A DNA stretch of 15,795 bases. Origin: Treponema sp. UBA937. Its GTDB lineage: Bacteria > Spirochaetota > Spirochaetia > Treponematales > Breznakiellaceae. The stretch spans positions 1 to 15,795 of the forward strand of contig DBDH01000057.1 of assembly GCA_002293455.1 (NCBI GenBank), written 5' to 3'. The notes under the pieces are model-generated. The model was given only the letters and a program-made list of their open reading frames with translations. It searched no databases and was not told where the DNA came from. Position 1 is the first letter of the stretch; every line of letters begins with the position of its first letter. Positions 1 through 6,568 of this stretch are shown here, piece after piece. Made by a program: the position numbers and the translations under genes.

Positions 1-393
1 GGGCTTGCTGACTGGATTGATGCCGATAACGTTACGAATCAGCCTCCTTCTATTACCGCTCCCCCGGCGCCGGCCGAATCTTCAGGTAATATTACCATAC
101 GGAATAATTCTTCCAGTACCGGAAATATTATGTCTACGGTAATTATTTATGAAGGTTACGAAGCGAGGGGAGAACCTTATGCAATTTACAGTGAGCCGGT
201 ACTCGGCGGTCAACAGGTAAGCTGGAATCTTCCGGAAGGCGTTTATACTTTTGAAACCTTCCTTAATAACCGGAGTGAAAGTTTCGGGTCAGGATTAACC
301 GGCGGCGGTAAAGCCACTGTGGGAATTACTTCAGACAGCGTGTATATCGCTAATTTTTCTGACGGGTATTTAGGTTCCTTTAGCAAAAGATAA
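1..393 (+). CDS. Partial CDS, C-terminal part of an unrecognised, probably extracytoplasmic protein
   Basis: The frame is open from the first base of the window to a TAA at 391-393, so the 5' end lies outside. The visible 130 residues start with a Pro/Ala-rich linker (about residues 15-27). A Ser/Thr/Gly-rich domain with alternating hydrophobic residues follows, which looks like a beta-sandwich. There are no cysteines and no membrane segment in this part. An internal ATG at 130 is not a convincing start: it has no ribosome binding site and the reading frame continues upstream. I do not recognise the family. The composition and the lipoprotein gene 17 bp downstream suggest a secreted or surface protein in the same operon, but that is inference. 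Confidence 0.7.
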   Translation, partial: GLADWIDADNVTNQPPSITAPPAPAESSGNITIRNNSSSTGNIMSTVIIYEGYEARGEPYAIYSEPVLGGQQVSWNLPEGVYTFETFLNNRSESFGSGLTGGGKATVGITSDSVYIANFSDGYLGSFSKR

Positions 394-395
394 TC

Positions 396-400
396 AGGAG
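396..400 (+). promoter_or_regulatory. Ribosome binding site of the M48 lipoprotein gene
   Basis: AGGAG lies 10 nt before the ATG at 411 and sets the start used for the lipoprotein. It sits in the 17-bp gap after the preceding stop codon, which supports co-transcription with the upstream gene. Confidence 0.6.
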
Positions 401-410
401 AACAAAAATA

Positions 411-1892
411 ATGAAGAACAGCACACATTATTTGCATAAATTAACAATACCAGTATTGCTTGTGTGCTTGTTCTTTGTGATGAGCTGCGTTACGGACGGG
501 AACCCGGTCATCAATGAACAGGGAAACGAGGGAAGTATTTCTCTCGGCATCGAACTGGAAAACAAGGGAACCTTTGCGGGTGTTTCCGTTCCGGAGTGGC
601 TTAGAACATACGTTGAAAAAGGCGTTTCGGCTCTCCAAAGCATGGACCTTTACAGGGATAAATATTGCATTGTCGGCGAGGAAAGCGGCGTAAACAGGCA
701 GTTTGTTCTTGCATGGGCGGACCAGGCAAGCGCCCAGCAGCGCATCGGTGCGCTGCTGCGTACAAATATAGCAAGCCGTTATGAAGCCGCCGTAGACGCG
801 GCGGCGTCTTCATCGGGAGGATCGCCGGAAACGGCTTCCGGCCAGTACCGGCAGGAAATTGACAATATCATCAATGCTCTTGTGAACGTATCGTACAGCG
901 GGGCGCAGCGCGAAGCCGATTGGTGGAGCCTTCGCCGCCGTTACGACCCTGATAACCCGGAATTATACACCGATGAATACACCGCGTATGTGTTGTATAC
1001 TGTGCCTAAAACTGAAATGAATCGGCAGATTGCCCTTGCGCTTGAAACAAGCGTGTCAAAAGATTCCGATTTGTATGATGTTACTATCGGTATCGCGAGG
1101 GACATTCTTCTTCAAGGTTACGATGAAACTGTTATCCAGAACGCCGCCGCTGTTGTGCGGAGCGCCGCGGATTCCTACAATCCGCCGGACAGTGCCGTTG
1201 CTCTTGCGTTGGAAGAAGTGAGTCCTCTTGACGAATACATAACCGGGCGGGAAGTTGCGGCTTCTATCTTTGGAGCATATAAGCCGTATACAGAGGATGC
1301 TTCCCTTACGGATTATGTGAATAAAATCTGCGCTGCCCTCGTGATTAATTCTCCCGATCCGGCGCTGTTTAACGGTTATCATGTAATAATTCTGGATACG
1401 GATGAGATAAACGCTTTTGCCACTCCCGGCGGACATATCCTTGTTACACGGGGCCTTGTGTCTACTGCTGAATCGGAAGATGCTTTGGCAGCGGTTATCG
1501 CCCACGAAATCGCTCACATTCAGCTTCGTCATGGCCTCCGGGCGATACAAACAAACCGCGATGTGGGAGATTGGTTCAGTCAATTTACGCTTTCCGGGGC
1601 AAAGACAATTTCGGACGCGATCAATTCGGGTTATTCCCAAACTCAGGAATTTGACGCGGACATTACGGCTCTGGCTCTTCTTGCCGCCGCCGGTTACAGT
1701 CCGCAGGGCTTAATCGATATGCTCCGGGAACTGGAAAAAAAACAGAGCGGCATAGGAGGCGGTTTTAATAGTACGCACCCCAGTCCCGCAAGCAGGCTTG
1801 TGAACGCTCGTATAGCCTGCAATCGTTACGCGCGTCTTCCCGATACCCGTCAGTTCCGCCGGGAACGTTTTGCGGAAGCGGCGGGAATATGA
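411..1892 (+). CDS. Lipoprotein with LPP20-like domain and M48-family zinc metallopeptidase
   Basis: This is an envelope-anchored metalloprotease. The N-terminus has a lipoprotein signal: a hydrophobic stretch at residues 11-24, then a VMSC lipobox with the lipidated Cys at 26. Residues about 58-212 form a separate domain that resembles LPP20-type lipoproteins (a PEW start, then a Trp-rich 'ADWWSLRRRYD' segment and 'YTAYVLYTVP'). Residues about 280-470 are a complete M48 peptidase: the 'NAFATPGGHILVTRG' strand, HEIAH at 365-369 (zinc ligands His365 and His369, catalytic Glu366), third ligand Glu413 in EFDAD, and the C-terminal THPSP signature at 455-459. The start is fixed by AGGAG at 396-400, 10 nt before the ATG. 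The M48 family acts in envelope protein quality control (BepA, HtpX, Oma1), and a similar role is likely here. The substrate is unknown. The N-terminal assignment is less certain than the peptidase. Confidence 0.88.
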   Translation: MKNSTHYLHKLTIPVLLVCLFFVMSCVTDGNPVINEQGNEGSISLGIELENKGTFAGVSVPEWLRTYVEKGVSALQSMDLYRDKYCIVGEESGVNRQFVLAWADQASAQQRIGALLRTNIASRYEAAVDAAASSSGGSPETASGQYRQEIDNIINALVNVSYSGAQREADWWSLRRRYDPDNPELYTDEYTAYVLYTVPKTEMNRQIALALETSVSKDSDLYDVTIGIARDILLQGYDETVIQNAAAVVRSAADSYNPPDSAVALALEEVSPLDEYITGREVAASIFGAYKPYTEDASLTDYVNKICAALVINSPDPALFNGYHVIILDTDEINAFATPGGHILVTRGLVSTAESEDALAAVIAHEIAHIQLRHGLRAIQTNRDVGDWFSQFTLSGAKTISDAINSGYSQTQEFDADITALALLAAAGYSPQGLIDMLRELEKKQSGIGGGFNSTHPSPASRLVNARIACNRYARLPDTRQFRRERFAEAAGI

Positions 1893-1926
1893 AAGGATAA
1901 TTGGCAGGGATAAGGACGGAATAATA

Positions 1927-3126
1927 ATGGTATATAAGACCGAAGATGGAAAGATCTTTAACACGGAAGGTGATGCGGAAAAACATAGGGATGAGCTTGA
2001 CCGCCAGAAAGCGGAATCAGACAGCCGCGTTAGAGCAAGATATGCCGATACCTATCATTATTTTAAAAACGCGGGAACGCTCTTTGATCAGGGTGATTAT
2101 GACGGCGCTATCGCTGCGTATAGTGAAGCCGCGTATTCTACGCCGAATGATCCTGTTATTTTTAATATGCGCGGTCAGGCCTATAGCAGGAAAGGCGATT
2201 ACGACCGAGCTATTGCCGACCACAATCAGGCGCTGCGTATACACAGATATAAAGGAGGCACTTTTCAGGTAGGAACGGCCTATTTCTTACGCGGTTACGC
2301 ATATTCTGGAAAAGGCGATTATGACAGCGCTATTGCCGATTATAATGAGGCGCTGAAATCCCGTTATGTTGGTGTTTATAATTTAGATAATAACATAATT
2401 CGTCAGATTTATTACAACCTCGGTTTTGCATACGATAAGAAAGGTCAGGAAGACCTTGCTATAGAAAATTATAAAAACGCAGCGGATTACGGCGACAAAG
2501 CCGCGCTGGAAAATCTTATTAACAGAGGTATAAAGTATATGCGTGAATCCAAAAATCCGGCTTCTGTATCGTCCGGTTCCGCTGGACCCGTATCTGGTTC
2601 CGCGCGCCCGGTCAAAGCCCCTAAGAAAAAAATTAAATGGCCTCTCGTTATACTGAATGTATTTTTATCAATTGCTTTTGGTTTGGGGATGATACTCCTT
2701 ATCAGATGGGGTTATACACTGTTTACCGGAAAGAATTTGGGAATCCTTCTGACGGTTATTATGTTGCTTGTAATAATTCCCCTATATAGCGTAATCTTTG
2801 CGTTCAAGAAAGTAGTGCTTATTGTACTTTTGGGTATTCTTTCGGTATCGGGCTGGCTTATGTTTACCGGGATTATTTCGAAGTATATTGATTTGGAGAA
2901 AGTTTCATCATTTGTGTCATTTTTTCAATCCGGCGCTTCGAATCAATCTTTTACTGTTACACAAGACGTGAACTTCCGGGATAATCCCGGCACGGGCTCG
3001 AATGTTATCAGAGCCTTAAAAGCAGGCGACACCGTAACAGTTACAGGCGACGCTCAGAACGGCTGGATTCCAATCGAACATGAAGGCGATTCAGGCTGGG
3101 TCAGTGCGGAATTTATCAGCCGGTAG
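1927..3126 (+). CDS. TPR membrane protein with three TM segments and a C-terminal bacterial SH3 domain
   Basis: This 399-aa protein has a short charged N-terminus and then four TPR-like units at about residues 41-74, 75-108, 117-150 and 160-193, with repeated G-D-Y-D-x-A-I-A-x-Y cores. A Ser/Pro/Gly linker (206-229) leads to a basic KAPKKKIK patch and three hydrophobic helices at about 238-260, 271-293 and 296-317. The C-terminus (341-399) is a bacterial SH3 (SH3b) domain with the 'NFRDNPG' start and 'GWVSAEFI' end. There is no signal peptide and the positive patch precedes TM1, so the TPRs should be cytoplasmic and the SH3b domain external. Bacterial SH3 domains often bind cell wall. I chose ATG 1927, with AAGGA at 1912-1916. 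An in-frame TTG at 1870 would overlap the peptidase gene and lacks support. The gap to the peptidase gene is 34 bp, so the two are probably co-transcribed. The specific function is unknown. Confidence 0.85.
   Translation: MVYKTEDGKIFNTEGDAEKHRDELDRQKAESDSRVRARYADTYHYFKNAGTLFDQGDYDGAIAAYSEAAYSTPNDPVIFNMRGQAYSRKGDYDRAIADHNQALRIHRYKGGTFQVGTAYFLRGYAYSGKGDYDSAIADYNEALKSRYVGVYNLDNNIIRQIYYNLGFAYDKKGQEDLAIENYKNAADYGDKAALENLINRGIKYMRESKNPASVSSGSAGPVSGSARPVKAPKKKIKWPLVILNVFLSIAFGLGMILLIRWGYTLFTGKNLGILLTVIMLLVIIPLYSVIFAFKKVVLIVLLGILSVSGWLMFTGIISKYIDLEKVSSFVSFFQSGASNQSFTVTQDVNFRDNPGTGSNVIRALKAGDTVTVTGDAQNGWIPIEHEGDSGWVSAEFISR
2089..2370 (+). repeat. Degenerate in-frame DNA repeats coding for TPR units
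   Basis: Three copies of a unit coding G-D-Y-D-x-A-I-A-x-x-x-x-A begin near 2089, 2194 and 2311. The second and third share long nearly identical stretches at DNA level, for example 'aaaggcgatta' and 'gctattgccga', with mostly synonymous differences. This suggests TPR gain by internal duplication. The repeats lie wholly inside the TPR/SH3 gene and have no independent function that I can see. Confidence 0.5.
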
Positions 3127-3136
3127 TTTGTTGTTT

Positions 3137-3173
3137 TTGACGGTGAATAACAGGAACTCTGTATACCTATAGT
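3137..3173 (+). promoter_or_regulatory. Possible promoter for the small-protein/TPR/ankyrin gene array
   Basis: In the 88-bp gap between the TPR/SH3 gene and the small-protein gene, TTGACG (3137-3142) is followed 19 bp later by TATACC (3162-3167) and directly by TATAGT (3168-3173). The first spacing is longer than ideal, and the second hexamer is too far from the -35. A further TATAAA occurs at 3189-3194. The gap is AT-rich, so a chance match is possible. If it is real, the array downstream has its own transcription unit. Confidence 0.35.
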
Positions 3174-3214
3174 CAAACAAAAAAGAAGTATAAAAAGGGG
3201 AGAGATGTTTTAAC

Positions 3215-3457
3215 ATGAGCCGGAGTAAAAAGAAAACGCCAATGGGAGGAATGACAAGTTCGTCATCGGAAAAAGAAGACAAAAAGATTTGGCACAAAAT
3301 TTTCCGCCGAAAAAATAAAGCTCTTGTAAAGCATGATGACGCAAACGCAGAAGTGCTTTATCCCATTGAAAAAGAAGTTTCTAATCCGTGGCTGATGGAC
3401 AAAGACGGCAAGGTACTCTATGACAAAGAACATGAAGAAAAAATGAGGAGAAAATAA
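3215..3457 (+). CDS. Small charged protein of the MSRS-KKTP type, function unknown
   Basis: This 80-aa protein is highly charged and has no signal peptide, membrane helix or cysteine. It starts MSRSKKKTPMGGMTSS, continues with a basic SEKEDKK...FRRKNK stretch, and ends with a 'EVSNPWLMDKDGKVLYD' block and a basic tail. I recall this three-part layout from small hypothetical proteins scattered in many gut bacteria, often beside immunity-type genes. That is memory, not a search. The start has GGGGAG at 3197-3202, 12 nt before the ATG; an earlier ATG at 3205 hits a stop almost at once. The stop overlaps the next start (TAATG, 1 nt), so the two genes are probably translationally coupled. Confidence 0.8.
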   Translation: MSRSKKKTPMGGMTSSSSEKEDKKIWHKIFRRKNKALVKHDDANAEVLYPIEKEVSNPWLMDKDGKVLYDKEHEEKMRRK

Positions 3458-5280
3458 TGAACGAAGAGCACGATGCGGATTATTATAGTGAAAAAGGCAT
3501 GGAATACTATTCTGAAAGTAACAAAATCGCGGCTCTTGCGTTTTTGGGCCGTGCCTCGGAACTTGGCGCTTCTTCTCTTAGACATGATGTCTGCCTCGCC
3601 GAGTTTTACGAGGAGACAGCAGATTATGAAAGAGCGCTCACCGTGTGGAACCGCATCATCGCCAATCTGGAGCAAAACCCCATAATACCCGATGAAGGTA
3701 TACCTCTACAATTTTACAATTACCGGGCTTGTATTTTTATTTGCCTTGAAAAATATGATGAAGCTATCGCTGATTATACTCATGCCATTGAAATTGACGG
3801 TACCGACGCTTCTTACTTCAACGGACGCGCTCAAGCTTATTATGCCAAAGAAAATTACATGGCGGCGCTTTTAGATATGTGCAAAGCGCTCTATTATGAC
3901 GATACGAATGCTTGGTACTGGGACCGCCGTGCCTCAATCTTTTCAACGCTTGAAAACAAAGATGCCGCCGCTCATGACGTCTTCCGTTCCTATCTGACTC
4001 GATGTAAGGAAACTGCATCTGATGATAATGACGAAGATGAAGAATCGAATCCTCAGTTAAAAGACTTTATTTCTACGAACAAGTTATTCGATATTGACCG
4101 GAACCCCGAAGGCAGCATTGTTCTTCGTATCAATGAATCAGTGCATGGACCTATACTTCCTGAAATTTTTTATGACGGAGGGAACAATGTATTGTTTAGG
4201 CGGTGTTTTGATGAGTTTATTTTCTTGGAAAATATTTCTCCTGATATCCGGGATGCGCTGTATCAAGCGGATAGTATTTTAGCAAATGAAGTGTTGGATT
4301 TATCGGACGATTTATTACTTGAAAACAGATTTTCTCCCCGCCGCGAATATACGGTGAAGATCCGCAAATATCCTGCCAACGGTTCTCTCGATTCCATTGA
4401 TTCTGTAACAGAGAACGGTTATTTCTTTTTCGCGTATCTTGCTTCACGTGTAAGGGCAAATCCTGATAAGCCTGTTAATGAAATTATCGGCATAGAAGAT
4501 TACGCGAATCTTGCCGCGGTGCTTGCCCGCGAAGAAGATTATGAAAGCCTTCAGCGTTTTCACGATTCTGTTTTAGCGGGCGGCGAAGGCGGCGCGGCTT
4601 TTGCGAATCTTGCCCTCAACAAAACAGTAAGCGCGGCGTTTATCAGTTGGCAGCCGACGCCGCTTTTCTATATTACCACCAAAAAGGTTTGGGCCGGAAT
4701 GCGGGACGGCGTGAAGATGCTTCGTTTTCTTGCTGCACTTGGCGCTGATCCGAATATGCCCAGTGCGGAAGGTGATACGCCTTTGTACAATCAATGTTTA
4801 AGAGTTTTGCAGCCGGAAATTCTGAAAACACTTTTGGAAATAGGCGCCGATCCCAACCAGGATTGTTACATGGAAGAAGGTAAATTCCGAACCTTTATGG
4901 CGACGCTTTTTCCGGACGGATATGATGAAGAAACGGATATATTCATTCCAATCACTAAAGATCAGCTTAAACGAATAAAACTTTTTATCGATTACGGCGC
5001 GGATGTAACATATACATATGATTCGGGAGAAAACGCGCTCAGCCTTGTGCTTGCTTATGCGAAAGATGAAATACGCGAAGAGCTTGTAAACCTGTTTGTC
5101 AGCAAAGGCGCGGATGTTAAAGCGGCGATTAAGGGATTGAAAAAAGGAGCGGCAAACGGTCTTGTCCCGTATCAAAAAGCGCTGGCTGATCTTCCCAATA
5201 TCGCTGCCCTCAAGCCCAATCCTCCCGCGTGTCTTGACGGCTGTGAAGGGTTGGCAAAAGACGATTTAAGCGAAGCATGA
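3457..5280 (+). CDS. Cytoplasmic TPR and ankyrin-repeat protein
   Basis: This 607-aa soluble protein has no signal peptide or TM segment. Residues about 8-180 carry roughly five TPR-like helical hairpins. The clearest are 84-115 (with 'YDEAIADYTHAIEID') and 117-149. A very acidic linker (about 186-197, D/E-rich) precedes a middle region of about 200 residues that I do not recognise. The C-terminal third has ankyrin-like units with the diagnostic 'LAALGADPNMPSAEGDTPL' (425-443), 'LLEIGADPNQD' (459-469), 'FIDYGADVT' (510-518) and 'FVSKGADVKA' (547-556). The ribosome binding site is GAGGAG at 3445-3450, 6 nt before the ATG. Both repeat types are protein-binding scaffolds, so a binding or inhibitory role is likely. 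The partner is unknown. Its place among other small repeat proteins suggests an immunity-like or scaffold function, which is inference. Confidence 0.82.
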   Translation: MNEEHDADYYSEKGMEYYSESNKIAALAFLGRASELGASSLRHDVCLAEFYEETADYERALTVWNRIIANLEQNPIIPDEGIPLQFYNYRACIFICLEKYDEAIADYTHAIEIDGTDASYFNGRAQAYYAKENYMAALLDMCKALYYDDTNAWYWDRRASIFSTLENKDAAAHDVFRSYLTRCKETASDDNDEDEESNPQLKDFISTNKLFDIDRNPEGSIVLRINESVHGPILPEIFYDGGNNVLFRRCFDEFIFLENISPDIRDALYQADSILANEVLDLSDDLLLENRFSPRREYTVKIRKYPANGSLDSIDSVTENGYFFFAYLASRVRANPDKPVNEIIGIEDYANLAAVLAREEDYESLQRFHDSVLAGGEGGAAFANLALNKTVSAAFISWQPTPLFYITTKKVWAGMRDGVKMLRFLAALGADPNMPSAEGDTPLYNQCLRVLQPEILKTLLEIGADPNQDCYMEEGKFRTFMATLFPDGYDEETDIFIPITKDQLKRIKLFIDYGADVTYTYDSGENALSLVLAYAKDEIREELVNLFVSKGADVKAAIKGLKKGAANGLVPYQKALADLPNIAALKPNPPACLDGCEGLAKDDLSEA

Positions 5281-5310
5281 TACAATGCTGGAGTTAAAAA
5301 GGAAAATCAA

Positions 5311-6201
5311 ATGGAAAATAAAGCAATCATAGGATTTACAGAAGCGCTGGAAGAAGCAGTCAAATTGCAGACAGCGAAAAATTATGAAGATGCGGCTCTC
5401 ATTCTTGGAAAGACGGTGGAAATTGTCGAAGAAGCGGGAATGTATGAAGATACGGATGATGAAAAATTTTTCTGCTTTAACAATGTACTTGAACAAATTT
5501 TGTATAATGAAGTTTTCAATCCCGGGAAAGAGCTCAAACAAGTACCTGATAACTACGCGGATATGTATCATAAATACGGAGCGCTGCTTTTTGAAGCGAA
5601 GCGTTATGATGAAGCCGAGGCGGTGTTGAAAAAAGCCGTGCGCTGGAATCCTGTTGATACAGATATCCTTTTTGAGCTTTCGGAAGTGTACAAAGTGCGC
5701 GGCGATTGGGAAACATTTCTCCCTATCATGAAACAGTGTCTTGCCTATGCATATTCCAAGCGTGCCCTTGCGCGAAGTTACCGCAATCTTGGGTTTTACT
5801 TTATCGAACAGGAAAAATATGATACGGCCGCCGCCCTGTATTTATTCAGTCTTTTCTTTGAATCTGAAAACGAAACCGCTTATTATGAGCTTGGCTACAT
5901 TAAAGAGAAAACCGGAAAAACTCCGCACCAGCCTTCAAACAAAGAAGAAGCTTCTGTTCTCATAAAACTCATTGAAGACAACGGCGTACAAACCTGGGCG
6001 AATCCGCAGGTTATTGATATTGCCCTTTCAATGGGACGTGAAGCGATGAAGGGAAATATGCCCGATGAAGTCCGGTATTTTCTCGGCATCGCTTATGAAT
6101 TAAGCGGAGACAAAGAGATTGGAGAAGTTCTTGAACGCCTCGAGTATCAGGATGAAGACGAATACGAACAGGATGAGGGAAAGTACGACGGTGAAATCTA
6201 G
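5311..6201 (+). CDS. TPR protein, soluble, function unknown
   Basis: This 296-aa soluble protein has no signal or TM segment. TPR-like units lie at about residues 83-116 ('YADMYHKYGALLFEAKRYDE'), 117-149 and 152-186 ('ARSYRNLGFYFIEQEKYD'). An N-terminal helical pair (5-45) also fits a degenerate TPR. The last 17 residues are strongly acidic. The start is set by AAGGA at 5299-5303, 7 nt before the ATG. The gap to the TPR-ankyrin gene is 30 bp, so it is in the same unit. The pattern of a wNP motif after the first unit followed by an A-R-x-Y-R-N-L-G-x-Y-F segment is one I recall from uncharacterised TPR proteins of gut bacteria. No enzymatic motif is visible. Confidence 0.82.
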   Translation: MENKAIIGFTEALEEAVKLQTAKNYEDAALILGKTVEIVEEAGMYEDTDDEKFFCFNNVLEQILYNEVFNPGKELKQVPDNYADMYHKYGALLFEAKRYDEAEAVLKKAVRWNPVDTDILFELSEVYKVRGDWETFLPIMKQCLAYAYSKRALARSYRNLGFYFIEQEKYDTAAALYLFSLFFESENETAYYELGYIKEKTGKTPHQPSNKEEASVLIKLIEDNGVQTWANPQVIDIALSMGREAMKGNMPDEVRYFLGIAYELSGDKEIGEVLERLEYQDEDEYEQDEGKYDGEI

Positions 6202-6205
6202 GCGG

Positions 6206-6541
6206 ATGATGGATTATGCGGACAAGCAAATTCTCATCAGTCTTCGCGGTTCCGCCGGTGAAGGCTATGAAAACTCGAAGGCTGAATTACGGGAATTCTT
6301 TGAAGAGCTGCAAAAAGATGCTGAAAGCGATGATCCCGTTGCCTGGTTCAACCTCGGCATGTTTTTCTATTACGGTGTTGACACAGATGACAGCGACGAG
6401 AAAGCGGCAAAGTGGTTTAAAAAAGCGGCCTTTGCTTTTCACAATAACGGCGATGATGATAACGCGCGTCTCTGTCTGCGCCGTGTTCCCGAAGATGCGG
6501 AAACGCGCGCCCTTCTTTCTGCAATGCCCCGCGATGATTAG
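6206..6541 (+). CDS. Small Sel1-like repeat protein
   Basis: This protein of about 111 aa has one clear Sel1-type unit at residues about 44-75 ('AWFNLGMFFYYG' ... 'KAAKWFKKAA'), followed by a helical tail. It has no signal or TM segment. It starts 4 bp after the preceding TPR gene. The start is uncertain: ATG 6206 and ATG 6209 have no spaced ribosome binding site. A GTG at 6191 in the same frame would have GAGGGA at 6175-6180, 10 nt upstream, and would overlap the upstream gene by 11 nt. The TTG at 6119 is too deep inside the upstream gene. Sel1 repeats bind proteins like TPRs do, so this completes a run of three repeat-protein genes. Confidence 0.72.
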   Translation: MMDYADKQILISLRGSAGEGYENSKAELREFFEELQKDAESDDPVAWFNLGMFFYYGVDTDDSDEKAAKWFKKAAFAFHNNGDDDNARLCLRRVPEDAETRALLSAMPRDD

Positions 6542-6568
6542 GAGAAGCGCCGCTGCTGGGATTTACCT

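Noticed and set aside
1056..1640. 194-codon open frame on the - strand inside the M48 peptidase gene
   Set aside because: It lies fully opposite a gene with intact zinc-site motifs, has an erratic Arg/Ile-rich composition, and has no recognisable domain.
1870..1926. TTG start extending the TPR/SH3 protein by 19 residues
   Set aside because: It would overlap the peptidase gene without a ribosome binding site; ATG 1927 has AAGGA upstream.
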